Of a stretch of 64,000 bases of DNA, positions 50,153 through 58,874 are shown in pieces. Positions within the stretch are counted from its first letter, which is position 1. Every line of letters starts with the position of its first letter. The DNA is taken from assembly GCF_001298105.1 (NCBI RefSeq), contig NZ_LGJH01000155.1:1-64000 (forward strand). The letters are read 5' to 3'. The notes under the pieces were generated by a model. That model had not been told where the DNA came from and made no database searches. It worked only from the letters and a program-made list of their open reading frames with translations. This stretch comes from Novosphingobium sp. ST904. GTDB lineage: Bacteria > Pseudomonadota > Alphaproteobacteria > Sphingomonadales > Sphingomonadaceae. The position numbers and the translations under genes are program-made.

Positions 50153-51267
50153 ATGTCGCCGGTGTCCGACGAACGCTTCCTGACACGGCCGCTTTCGGTC
50201 GTGCTGGATTTCGTGCGTTTCGGCGCGGCACTGCTGGTCGCGGTGGGACATGCGGTGCAACTGGGGCTCTATCACGGCTGGTTCCCGTTCGGCGTGCGGA
50301 TGCAGCATTACTGCGTGATCGTGTTCTTCGTGTTGTCCGGCCTCGTCATCAGTACTTCCGTGCTCGGCGGTCGCTCGAACCTGCCGCGCTACGCGGTGGC
50401 GCGAATCTCGCGCATCCTGCCGGTTGCGATCCCGTCGCTGATCTTCAGCACGCTTGCGGCATATCTGCTGGCCGGGCCGAGCCCGGTACGGATGGACAAC
50501 AGCCCGGAAGACGCGCTGGCAGTGACCAGGCAGTTGCTGGCGCCGCTGACCTTCATCAGCGCCTGGCCCGGCGTGGCGGGGCCGGTCTGGAATCCGCCTT
50601 ACTGGTCGCTCTGCTATGAGGTCTGGTATTATGCGATCTTCGCGCTTGCGGCGTTCCTGCGCGGCTGGTTGCGCGTGATTGCCGTGATCGTCGGCTGTGC
50701 GGCGGCTGGCGGGGCGATCCTGCTCCTGATGCCGGTCTGGCTCTTCGGTGTCGCGCTCACACACACGCCTGCCGCGCGGCGTCTCCCGCTGGCGGCGGCT
50801 CCGTTTCTTCTGGCCGCGGCGGTCTGGATGGCGCTGGCCTTGTTCGAGATAGACCGGGAGACGCTCAATCCGCTGCTGAAGGCGTGGTGGCCGGGGGACG
50901 CCGAATGGTCGCAGTGGGCGCTGTCGGACCTGTTCATGGGCGTGGTCATGACCACCGCGCTTGCCGGTGTGCGCCCGCTCGCGAACCGGCTGGCGAAACC
51001 GGTCATGCGGCTGGAGACGGCTGCGAAGACGCTCGCCGGTTTTTCATTCACCCTCTACCTGTTCCACTGGCCGCTGATTCAGCTTTTGCGGTCATGGGGC
51101 ATCGAAGCCGGGCGCAGTTTTCCGGTGTTCGCCGCACTTGTCGGGCTGATCGTGCTCTCTTGTGCGGCCATCTCGCTCCTTACCGAGCGCAGTCGCCGAA
51201 GTTGCGGCGCTGGATGGAGGAGCGCTTTCCCCGTGCCTCTGCGCCGGTTGTTACCATCCCGGCCTAG
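50153..51267 (+). CDS. Acyltransferase family 3 membrane protein (frameshift in this sequence)
   Basis: An integral membrane O-acyltransferase (Acyl_transf_3/OafA type). It has about ten hydrophobic segments, the N-terminal block VVLDFVRFGAALLVAVGHAV with the catalytic-type His, and FFVLSGLVISTS, then ISRILPVAIP with the Arg motif. A C is missing near 51193 (GAGCGCCAG expected), and the final 24 residues continue as QSPKLRRWMEERFPRASAPVV in another frame, ending at 51267. Repair gives 371 residues. It likely modifies a cell-surface sugar or peptidoglycan with an acyl group. The acceptor is unknown. Confidence 0.85.
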
Positions 51268-51276
51268 GCGGCGTGC

Positions 51277-51894
51277 CTAGAGAGCCGGGTTGTTGTAGCA
51301 GTGCCAGGTGAAGATCGCCGCCGCGCCTCGGTGCGGGCGCCAGCTTTCGGCGATCTGGCGCGTCTGCTTTTCGCTGGGCCTTGCCTCCAGGGCGAGGATT
51401 TTGTGCAGCCCGGCCTGAACCGCGAGATCACCGGCAGGCCAGATGTCCGGCCGCCCTTCCGCGAACAGCAGGTAGATTTCGGCGGACCATCGTCCGATCC
51501 CCTTGATCCGCACCAGTTGGTCTATGGCCTCGTCGTCGTCTTCCGGCAGATTGTCGAAATCGAGCGTGCCCGCCACAACGAGTTCGCAAAGGCTGCGTGC
51601 ATATCCCTGCTTCTGGCGCGAGAGCCCGCAGGCCCGCAAGGCGTCGAATTCGGCGGCGAGCAGGACTTCGGGCGCAATGCCTTCGCCCAGCAGCGCTTCC
51701 AGCCGGTTCCATACCGATGCCGCCGCCGCAACCGACACTTGCTGGCCGACAATGGTCCGCAGCAGGGTGGCATATCCGGTCGCGCGAATGCGGGGTTCGG
51801 GGTAGCCGGCGACATCCAGCGCACGGGCGATGGCAGGTTCCTTGGCAGCAATCGCATCCAGTCCCAGTTTCAGTGCGCCTGCGCTCAAGCCCAT
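51277..51894 (-). CDS. alkA: DNA-3-methyladenine glycosylase II (HhH-GPD family)
   Basis: Base-excision repair glycosylase of 205 residues that removes alkylated bases. It has [23 protein letters not shown], the helix-hairpin-helix [34 protein letters not shown] with the catalytic Asp at the DLAVQ position, and no iron-sulfur cluster Cys at the C-terminus, which excludes Nth/MutY. The short form corresponds to the AlkA catalytic domain without an N-terminal TBP-like domain. The start is MGLSAGALK. It is convergent with the acyltransferase and divergent from the ferredoxin gene. Confidence 0.92.
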   Translation of the reverse strand: MGLSAGALKLGLDAIAAKEPAIARALDVAGYPEPRIRATGYATLLRTIVGQQVSVAAAASVWNRLEALLGEGIAPEVLLAAEFDALRACGLSRQKQGYARSLCELVVAGTLDFDNLPEDDDEAIDQLVRIKGIGRWSAEIYLLFAEGRPDIWPAGDLAVQAGLHKILALEARPSEKQTRQIAESWRPHRGAAAIFTWHCYNNPAL

Positions 51895-52000
51895 TATTCG
51901 ATTACCTTGCAAAAGGGGGTTGCAGTCATTAGCAGCCGGCCGCAAAGGCCGAAACAAGCATGTTATGATACATGCAGTATCAGAAAGAGGATCGACGAGA

Positions 52001-52318
52001 ATGCCGCAGATCATCGTCATCAATCAATCGGGCGAAGAATCCACCGTCGAGGCCCTCGAAGGCCGCACCCTGATGGAAACGATCCGCGACAGCGGCTTCG
52101 ACGAGTTGCTGGCTCTCTGCGGTGGCTGCTGCTCCTGCGCAACCTGCCATGTCCACATCGACCCGGCCTTCGCGGACAAGCTGCCCGCGATGAGCGAGGA
52201 CGAGAACGACTTGCTCGACAGTTCCGACCATCGCAACGAATTCTCGCGCCTTTCCTGCCAGGTTCCGGTCACCGCGGCGCTCGAAGGCTGCAAGGTCACG
52301 ATCGCGCAGGAAGATTGA
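52001..52318 (+). CDS. 2Fe-2S ferredoxin, adrenodoxin/putidaredoxin type
   Basis: A 105-residue electron carrier. The cluster ligands are C40, C46, C49 and C86 ([10 protein letters not shown] and RLSCQVP), the plant/vertebrate-type spacing of adrenodoxin-like ferredoxins. Two extra cysteines (43 and 44) sit in the loop. The start ATG has AGAGGA ten bases upstream. Such proteins serve cytochromes P450 or Isc assembly, but neither a P450 nor isc genes are adjacent. A long hairpin follows the stop. Confidence 0.94.
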   Translation: MPQIIVINQSGEESTVEALEGRTLMETIRDSGFDELLALCGGCCSCATCHVHIDPAFADKLPAMSEDENDLLDSSDHRNEFSRLSCQVPVTAALEGCKVTIAQED

Positions 52319-52324
52319 TCTTTC

Positions 52325-52365
52325 GGACGGCCTGACGGTCAGGTGAAAAGACCGTCCGGCCGTCC
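52325..52365 (+). terminator. Long hairpin after the ferredoxin gene
   Basis: Two 16-base arms (GGACGGCCTGACGGTC and its near complement, one mismatch) around a nine-base A-rich loop, six bases after the stop. There is no T run, so termination may be factor-assisted or the hairpin may protect the mRNA end. Confidence 0.6.
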
Positions 52366-52506
52366 TCGCGGCGCGGGGCCGAGGTGGGGGCGTCTGCATT
52401 CCGCCGCAGGCCGGAGCCAGGATCCATTCGCACAAGTCGGATGGCGCATTCAAAAAACTCTGCAAATCATTTGCGCCTTTCCGCCTGACTTCCTACCTGT
52501 GCCGCC

Positions 52507-53517
52507 ATGACTGCACCCATCTCCCAGCGCTCCACTCTCGACCTCATCGGCAACACGCCGCTCGTCCTGCTCAAGGGCCCCAGCGAAGCGGCCGGTTGCG
52601 AGATCTGGGGCAAGTGCGAATTCGCCAATCCCGGCGCATCGGTGAAGGACCGCGCGGCCCTCTGGATCGTGCGCGACGCTGAGGCGAAGGGGCTGCTCCA
52701 GCCCGGCGGCACCATCGTCGAGGGGACGGCCGGCAATACCGGCATCGGCATCGCGCTCGTCGCCAATGCGCTGGGCTACAAGACGATCATCGTCATGCCC
52801 GAGACCCAGTCGCGCGAGAAGATGGACACTCTGCGTGCGCTTGGCGCCGAACTCGTCCTCGTTCCTGCTGCGCCTTTCTCGAACCCCGGGCATTTCGTCC
52901 ACACCTCGCGCCGCCTGGCAGAAGAGACTCCGGGCGCGATCTGGGCCAACCAGTTCGACAATATCGCCAACCGCAAGGCTCATATCGAAAGCACGGCACC
53001 GGAAATCTGGGAGCAGATGGAAGGCCGCATCGATGGCTTCACATGTGCGGCAGGGACGGGCGGCACGATTGCCGGGACGGGGCTGGGCCTCAAGGCGTTC
53101 GACGATGCGATCACCATCGCGCTCACCGATCCGCACGGCGCCGCGCTCTACAACTACTACGCGAACGGCGAACTCAAGGCGGAGGGTTCCTCCGTTGCCG
53201 AAGGTATCGGACAGGGACGCATTACCGCCAACCTCGAAGGCGCGCCGATCGATGCCCAGTTCCGCATCTCGGATGAGGAAGGGCTGGAATGGGTCCGCCG
53301 CCTGCTGTCGGAGGAAGGCCTGTGCCTGGGCCTCTCCTCGGGCATCAACGTGGCGGGCGCCGTGGCGCTCGGCCGCAAGCTGGTGGCCGAAGGTAAGGCC
53401 GATGCCCGGGTCGCCACCATTCTGTGCGACACCGGCTTCCGCTACCTTTCCTCGCTGTACAATCCGGAATGGTTGAAGTCGAAGAATTTGCCTGTCTTCC
53501 CATGGCTGGAATCCTGA
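52507..53517 (+). CDS. cysK: Cysteine synthase A (O-acetylserine sulfhydrylase)
   Basis: PLP enzyme of fold type II making cysteine from O-acetylserine and sulfide. The 336 residues have LDLIGNTPLVLLKGPSEAAG, the PLP lysine in NPGASVKDRAALWIV, the Asn/Thr binding loop EGTAGNTGIGIALVANALG, and the phosphate-binding GTGGTIAGTGLGLK. The final SSGINVAGAV block fits CysK/CysM. Slight extra length compared with E. coli CysK (323) is ordinary. A cystathionine beta-synthase-like use cannot be ruled out. Confidence 0.9.
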   Translation: MTAPISQRSTLDLIGNTPLVLLKGPSEAAGCEIWGKCEFANPGASVKDRAALWIVRDAEAKGLLQPGGTIVEGTAGNTGIGIALVANALGYKTIIVMPETQSREKMDTLRALGAELVLVPAAPFSNPGHFVHTSRRLAEETPGAIWANQFDNIANRKAHIESTAPEIWEQMEGRIDGFTCAAGTGGTIAGTGLGLKAFDDAITIALTDPHGAALYNYYANGELKAEGSSVAEGIGQGRITANLEGAPIDAQFRISDEEGLEWVRRLLSEEGLCLGLSSGINVAGAVALGRKLVAEGKADARVATILCDTGFRYLSSLYNPEWLKSKNLPVFPWLES

Positions 53518-53533
53518 GGTAAACGGTCTGTCG

Positions 53534-53893
53534 ATGGCAGGACACATTCCGCCTACGATGATCGAGCCGATCACGACGCCCCAGCACTTCGTGCCGCCCT
53601 CGGCGCGCGAACTGCGTTCGCAGGCGGTACATCGGTTACAAGTGGGGCTGTTCGGCCTCTGCGCCATGCTGCTCATCGTCGGCCTCGCCAATATCATCAA
53701 CGACCGCACCCGCCTGATCGACACCGAAGATCCCATCCGGCAGGTCGTTGCAGCCGATGCCAAGCCCAAGAAGCAGGCGAGCGACCCGCTTGCCGATATC
53801 GGCGTGGTTCCAGCCTCCGACCCCAGTCCGACGCCCACCGGCGAGGCGGGCGATCCGGGTGTGCCGCCCGCATCTCCGGCCGGCGGCCAATAA
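53534..53893 (+). CDS. Small single-pass membrane protein of unknown function
   Basis: A 119-residue protein with a soluble N-terminus (MAGHIPPTMIEPITTPQHFV...), one hydrophobic helix (about 37-55, VGLFGLCAMLLIVGLANII) and a Pro/Ala/Gly-rich C-terminal tail that should be periplasmic. No motif is recognised. It lies 16 bases after cysK and 16 before the next gene, which suggests cotranscription and joint function with the downstream predicted envelope protein. Confidence 0.65.
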   Translation: MAGHIPPTMIEPITTPQHFVPPSARELRSQAVHRLQVGLFGLCAMLLIVGLANIINDRTRLIDTEDPIRQVVAADAKPKKQASDPLADIGVVPASDPSPTPTGEAGDPGVPPASPAGGQ

Positions 53894-53909
53894 TCTGCGC
53901 CCTGTACTG

Positions 53910-54691
53910 ATGTTGCTGGCGGGCGCCTTGGCGCTCGCTCCTGCGGCGATTCCCGCCCACCGCGCGCCGATCGCGAGGTGGGGCTCTACACCAGCCTGCC
54001 AATCCTCTGGGCCGAGAGCGACGACATCCGGGATCTGCTCGCCGCTGACCGGCCGCAGCATTGGGCTGGTCCGGTGCTGTCGGACGCGGGCAAGCTGGTG
54101 CCGCTGGACACGCTTGCCGATGCAAACGGCGTCCTTCCGCTGCAGCATGATGGGTTGCTGGTGCTGGCGCAGCCACGTCCATTCTCGCCGCAAGAGAACG
54201 TCGCGCTCGATCGCTGGGTGCGTGATGGGGGCAGGGTACTGCTGTTTGCCGACCCCATGCTGACGATGCCCTCCCGCCACGCCCTTGGCGATCCGCGCCG
54301 CCCGCAGGACATGGCGATGCTATCGCCCATTCTCGCGCATTGGGGGCTTCGCATGGAGTTCGACGAGGGGCAACCCGCGGGCGAGCGGATGGCGGCAAGC
54401 TTCGTGGGCGAGTTTCCCGTGAACCTGGCGGGCCGTTTTCGGTCTTCGGGGAATTCCGGGGATCGGCTCCCGGAATCGGGAAAACACGGGAAGGACGGGA
54501 AACCCGGGGATGCGCGGGATGCCTGCCGGATCGAATCCGAAGGGCTGATTGCACGGTGCAAGATCGGGCATGGCCGGGTTTTTGCGGTTTCCGATGCCGC
54601 CTTGTTCGAAGAATCACCTGACGTCGGCAGGCAGGCCATTTGCCGGAAAGTGCTCGCCGCGATGATCCTCGGTGCCGAAAGTGGGGATTGA
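53910..54691 (+). CDS. Predicted envelope protein, GldG/DUF4350-like (frameshift in this sequence)
   Basis: A protein with an N-terminal signal or anchor (MLLAGALALAPAAIPAHRAP) and a domain like the auxiliary domain of gliding-type ABC transporters (DUF4350/GldG): GLYTSLPILWAESDDIRDLL, LDRWVRDGGRVLLFADPMLTM and PILAHWGLRMEFDE. A G is missing near 53976-53981 (GCGGAGGTG expected). Repair gives 260 residues. A low-complexity insert (RSSGNSGDRLPESGKHG and on) is encoded by a phased GGGA array at 54449-54519. Function unknown. It lies just upstream of the dcw cluster. Confidence 0.7.
54449..54519. repeat. Phased GGGA array inside the GldG-like gene
   Basis: GGGA begins at 54449, 54459, 54478, 54488, 54497, 54507 and 54516, a spacing of 10, 19, 10, 9, 10 and 9 bases, close to the helical repeat. 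The same 10/9 alternation, on the other strand, occurs before mraZ. Confidence 0.7.
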
Positions 54692-55016
54692 CGGGGTTGG
54701 AGCGGGGATGAGGTGGATTGATCGCTGAACTAAGGGAAAGTCCCTGAAAATCAGCGATTTTTGTAGTTTCCCATGGTTTAACACTTATCTCCGTGAAGAC
54801 GAACTGTGCTGAAAATCCGAAGAAATCCGCCGATTAAATCCCGTTGATCCCCACATTTCCCTTTAATCCCCAAAATTCCCGTTATAAAAGCAGGGTCAAT
54901 CGGAATGGCTGAGTCTCGCCGTGCCTTGCTTGCAGGGTCCGGGCCCGATCGCGTGAGCGCGCGGTCGGAGGGTCTCCGTCATGCCCGAGAGGCAACCTTA
55001 GGGGCGACAGGGACAC
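54692..55016. other. Promoter region of the dcw cluster
   Basis: This 325-base region holds no gene. AT-rich stretches near 54720-54840 and TATAAA at 54883 could be promoter elements. The TCCC array at 54839-54880 and mraZ leader follow. A frame starting at 54905 overlaps mraZ but has no domain. Confidence 0.55.
54839..54880. promoter_or_regulatory. Candidate MraZ box: five phased TCCC repeats
   Basis: TCCC begins at 54839, 54848, 54858, 54867 and 54877 (spacing 9, 10, 9, 10), reading as GGGA repeats on the minus strand. MraZ is known to bind direct repeats of TGGGN-type sequence about 10 bases apart in front of its own gene. Position and phasing fit autoregulation of the dcw operon. Confidence 0.6.
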
Positions 55017-55514
55017 ATGGCTGGGCAGCCATACATCTACAACGGACAGGGCTTTTCGCTGCTACGCGACAAGAACCGTTTCGTGCTGCCCAATGCGTTC
55101 CGCGGCACCGTGCGCGAATCGAGCGGCAAGGATCTGCTCTGCCTGACCACCCACGATCGCTGGCCCTGCCTTGTCGGCTTCGGGCTCTCGCGCATCCAGG
55201 ATTTCGAACAGGAAATCCGCGAGCAGCAGGAGGTGGCTCTACGTGCCGGCAAGGATTTCGACGCGGAAAAGCGCGCCAGCGACATCTACGCCTCCTATGA
55301 AGTGCCGTTCGACGGCAGTGGCCGCTTCGTCCTGCCTGAGGACCTTGCCGCGCTCGCCAATGTGACCGACCAGCTCTACTTCCGCGGCAACGGCCGCTTC
55401 TTCACGGTGTGGAGCCCGGAAAACCTCAACGATATGGACGATGGCTGGAAGGCGGCACAGACCGCCTGCGGCAGCCTTGCGGCCAAGGAACTTCAGAAAG
55501 CTTCGAAGAAATGA
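55017..55514 (+). CDS. mraZ: Transcriptional regulator MraZ
   Basis: AbrB-fold DNA-binding protein that represses the dcw operon. The 165 residues contain two SpoVT/AbrB-like halves: FSLLRDKNRFVLPNAFRGTV and YEVPFDGSGRFVLPEDLAALANV, each carrying the KxRFxLP-type motif in the form NRFVLP and GRFVLP. FFTVWSPENLN is a family block. The C-terminal tail is slightly longer than in E. coli. It is first in the cluster, behind a phased repeat array, and overlaps rsmH by four bases (ATGA). Confidence 0.95.
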   Translation: MAGQPYIYNGQGFSLLRDKNRFVLPNAFRGTVRESSGKDLLCLTTHDRWPCLVGFGLSRIQDFEQEIREQQEVALRAGKDFDAEKRASDIYASYEVPFDGSGRFVLPEDLAALANVTDQLYFRGNGRFFTVWSPENLNDMDDGWKAAQTACGSLAAKELQKASKK

Positions 55515-56507
55515 GCGCCTCTCGCACCATACCCGAGGGCGTTCCCCACGTTCCTGTGCTCCTGGAGGAGGTCGTCGCCGCCCTGAACCCCCGAGGCGCG
55601 AGTCATCGTCGACGGTACCCTAGGCGCGGGCGGCTACACACGCCGGCTGCTCGATGCGGGCGCGACCGTCCATGCCTTCGACCGCGATCCCGACGCCATC
55701 GCCGCGATCGAGCAGAACCGTGCGAAATGGCCGGAACTGGACACCGTTCCGCCGCGGCTCGTGCTGCATCCGCGTCGGTTCTCCGAAATGGCGGAAAGCC
55801 TGATCGAGGCGGGGATCACGCAAGTGGACGGCGTGGTCATGGATATCGGCGTGTCCTCGATGCAACTGGATCAGGCCGAGCGCGGCTTTGCCTTCAGCGC
55901 CGATGGGCCGCTCGACATGCGCATGAGCCAGGCCGGGCTCTCTGCCGCGGATTTCGTGAACGAGGCCGACGAGGCCGAGATCGCCGACGTGCTCTACCTT
56001 TACGGCGAGGAGCGCCAGTCGCGCCGCGTAGCCCGCGCGATCGTGGCCGCGCGTCCGATCGAGACCACGGGCGAACTCGCCCGCGTGGTCCGCAAGGCGG
56101 TGGGCTATAATGCCAATTACAAGGGAGCTTCCGCGCCGAAGGATCCGGCGACGCGCAGCTTCCAGGCAATCCGTATCCACGTGAACGGAGAGCTCGACGA
56201 ACTCGATGCCGGGATGGAAGGGGCTGAAACGCTGCTGCGCGCCGGGGGGCGGCTGGCAATAGTGACCTTCCACAGTCTCGAGGACCGCAAGGTCAAGCGC
56301 TTCCTGAGGGATGCCGCCGGTCAGGCCAAGAGCACCTCGCGGCATCTGCCGCAAGTCGGCTCCGGCCCGCAGGCGACGTTCGCGCAAGTGGCGAAGGCCG
56401 TGCGGCCGGGGGAGGCGGAACTTGCCGCCAATCCTCGTTCCCGATCCGCAACCCTGCGCGCCGCGCTGCGCACCGATGCCCCCCCCAAGAACGCCAGATG
56501 GCCGTAA
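55511..56507 (+). CDS. rsmH: 16S rRNA (cytosine(1402)-N4)-methyltransferase RsmH (frameshift in this sequence)
   Basis: SAM-dependent methyltransferase (MraW) acting on C1402 of 16S rRNA. It starts [20 protein letters not shown] with the family HVPVLL motif. Near 55588-55598 two bases are apparently lost in CCCCCGAGG (or one is extra), after which [20 protein letters not shown] (SAM-binding), [38 protein letters not shown] and [18 protein letters not shown] follow. Adding two bases gives 332 residues and the usual spacing before VDGT. The start overlaps mraZ. Confidence 0.93.
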
Positions 56508-56525
56508 AGACCACAGGAGTGCCTC

Positions 56526-57092
56526 ATGAACCTCACTCGCGATCGCGTCCATTCGATTGGATGGATTTCCGTGTTGCTGGTCTGCGGCGCGCTGACGATC
56601 GGCCTGACCTTGCGCGTGAACGCGGTGAAGAGCCAGGTCCACGATACCGAGAAACGGATCGTGTGGGTTCAGCAGGACATCAATTTCCTGGAGACCGAGT
56701 TCCAGACCCGCTCGAACCAGCAGGCGCTCAAGGAACTCAACGACCTGGAGTTCGGCTACAAGGCGCCCACGGCGGGCCAGTACATCGAAGGCGAGCGCCA
56801 GCTTGCCGCGCTCGGCATGCCGGTCGGCCCCGGTGCGCCGGCTCCGATCCGCTACGCCAATGCCGACACGGCGGGCGATCCGGCGCAGGGCCAGGGCGAT
56901 GCTTCGAACGGCGGGTTGCTCGCGATGGTTTCGCCGGTGACGGGGGCAACCGCCGCCGCGCTTCCGGCCACCGAGGCCAAGGGCGCCGGTGGCAAGAGCC
57001 GCGACCCGGAACGAGATCAGCTCGCGCGTGATGCTGCCGCGCTCGGCAGCCGCCTGGCGCGGATCGAGGTGGCGGAGGCTGCCCAGCAGTGA
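56526..57092 (+). CDS. ftsL: Cell division protein FtsL (extended form)
   Basis: A bitopic divisome protein. The 188 residues begin with a short cytoplasmic part, then a transmembrane helix (about 11-29, SIGWISVLLVCGALTIGLTL) and a coiled-coil segment with leucine/valine heptads (VKSQVHDTEKRIVWVQQDINFLETEFQTR), followed by the NQQALKELNDLEFGYKAPTAGQY motif seen in alphaproteobacterial FtsL. An Ala/Gly-rich linker and a second short helix follow, longer than in E. coli. Identification rests on layout plus position between rsmH and ftsI. The gene overlaps ftsI by four bases (GTGA). Confidence 0.87.
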   Translation: MNLTRDRVHSIGWISVLLVCGALTIGLTLRVNAVKSQVHDTEKRIVWVQQDINFLETEFQTRSNQQALKELNDLEFGYKAPTAGQYIEGERQLAALGMPVGPGAPAPIRYANADTAGDPAQGQGDASNGGLLAMVSPVTGATAAALPATEAKGAGGKSRDPERDQLARDAAALGSRLARIEVAEAAQQ

Positions 57093-58864
57093 ACGCCCCG
57101 GCCTTCCCGATCGGAGCGATCCCCACCACGGTCTCGACCGGCCGGCGCAAGCTGTTTAACGTCCGGCAGCAATCGCTGCTGGTCGCGAAGATGCGCACGC
57201 TCTGGATTCTGGGGGTTTTCACGCTCGTCGGGTTGCTGGCGCTTTTCCGTATCCTTTATCTTGGCGTGACCGGCCCCTCGGTGCGCGGCGGCGACCTGTC
57301 CGATCTGCTGGTTCCCCAGCGGGGCGAGATCGTCGACCGCAATGGCGTGCCGCTGGCCCGCGAGTTCCGGACTTATTCGCTGTGGTTCAACCCCAAGGCG
57401 ATGAGCGCCGGTTCCGCGCTGGTCCACACGCCGGCCCAGGTCGCTGACGGCCTGATCCGCATCTTCCCCGATCTCGACCGGGACGAGCTTATCGCCAAGC
57501 TCTCGTCCGACAAGCCCGGCTATCTGCGCAAGTCGATCCTTCCCGAGGACGCCAACAAGGTTCACGCGCTGGGCGAGCCGGCGCTCGAATACCCGCAGGA
57601 AGCCACGCGCTTCTACCCGCAAGGGTCGATGGCGGCTTCGGTGCTCGGTTATGTCGATACTTTCGGCAAGGGCCAGGTCGGCATGGAGCAGGCTTTCGAC
57701 AAGCAGCTCACCAGCCCAGAAGGGCGTGCCAACCCTGCAGTGCTCTCGATCGACTTCCGCGTGCAAAGCGCGCTGGAAGATGAACTGGGCAAGGGCATGG
57801 CGCTGAGCAAGGCGAAGGGTGCGGCCGGCGTCATTCTCGACGTGGATACCGGCGAGATACTGGCGCTGGCGTCGCTGCCCTCGTTCGATCCGAACCACGT
57901 CCAGCCCAGCGATCTCGTCATCACCGAGGAGCAGGCGCGGGACGGCAACGTGCCGCGTGGTTTCAACCGCGTGACCAACCAGGTCTACGAACTCGGTTCG
58001 ACCTTCAAGCCGATCACCGTCGCTGCCGCGCTCGACGCGGGCACGATCACCGACTTGCGCCGTCGCTGGCCGGCAACGCCGCTTCACGTCGGCAAGTTCA
58101 CGATCCATGACCTGCACAACTACGGCAGTTCGCTGAACGTGCTGGAAACGCTGATCCACTCGTCGAACACGGTCACGGCCCATATCGCGGACGAGCTTGG
58201 CGGCGAGCGGCTCAAGAAGACCATGGAATCGCTGGCGATGAACCAGCGTCCCTACGTCGAGCTGCCTGCGCGCGGCTTCCCGCTGTGGCCGCGTGGTGAA
58301 TGGCCGCGTCTGCGCACGATGACGGTTGCTTATGGCCACGGTATCGCCGTGACGCCGCTGCATCTCGCCTCGGCTTATGCCTCGCTCGTCAACGGCGGCA
58401 TCTGGCGTCCGGCGACGCTCAAGAAGCTTGAGCCATCGCAGGTTCCTGCCGGTCGCCGCGTGTTCACCGCCGCGACCAGCGCGCGCATGCGCCAGCTCCT
58501 GCGCATGATCGTGTCCTACGGCACCGGCCGCAAGGCCGACGCGCCGGGATTCCGTGTCGGGGGCAAGACCGGATCGGCGGAAAAGCCGGGCGTCGGCGGT
58601 TACCGCAAGCACTCGCTGGTGGCGACCTTCGCCGCCGCCTTCCCGATGGACCGCCCGCGCTACGTCGTCATCGCCATGATGGACGAGCCACAGGGCACCG
58701 AGGCAACCTCGTTCCAGCGCACTGCCGCGTGGAACTCGGCGCCGGTGATCCAGCGCGTGGTCCCGCGCATCGGGCCTCTGCTCGGCATCATGCCCGACGA
58801 AACCCGCGACATCGACATTTCCGACCTCAAGCCGTTGATCCCGGCCGGAACCGCTGAAGAGTGA
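57089..58864 (+). CDS. ftsI: Peptidoglycan transpeptidase FtsI (PBP3)
   Basis: Division-specific penicillin-binding protein that cross-links septal peptidoglycan. The 591-residue product has one membrane helix near residues 37-58, the pedestal domain beginning GEIVDRNGVPLA, and the transpeptidase domain with S304-T-F-K307 (active-site Ser), the S-S-N motif at 358-360 and K493-T-G. The start is GTG, overlapping ftsL. The C-terminal end is standard for class B PBPs. Confidence 0.96.
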   Translation: MNAPAFPIGAIPTTVSTGRRKLFNVRQQSLLVAKMRTLWILGVFTLVGLLALFRILYLGVTGPSVRGGDLSDLLVPQRGEIVDRNGVPLAREFRTYSLWFNPKAMSAGSALVHTPAQVADGLIRIFPDLDRDELIAKLSSDKPGYLRKSILPEDANKVHALGEPALEYPQEATRFYPQGSMAASVLGYVDTFGKGQVGMEQAFDKQLTSPEGRANPAVLSIDFRVQSALEDELGKGMALSKAKGAAGVILDVDTGEILALASLPSFDPNHVQPSDLVITEEQARDGNVPRGFNRVTNQVYELGSTFKPITVAAALDAGTITDLRRRWPATPLHVGKFTIHDLHNYGSSLNVLETLIHSSNTVTAHIADELGGERLKKTMESLAMNQRPYVELPARGFPLWPRGEWPRLRTMTVAYGHGIAVTPLHLASAYASLVNGGIWRPATLKKLEPSQVPAGRRVFTAATSARMRQLLRMIVSYGTGRKADAPGFRVGGKTGSAEKPGVGGYRKHSLVATFAAAFPMDRPRYVVIAMMDEPQGTEATSFQRTAAWNSAPVIQRVVPRIGPLLGIMPDETRDIDISDLKPLIPAGTAEE

Positions 58865-58874
58865 GCCTGGAAGA

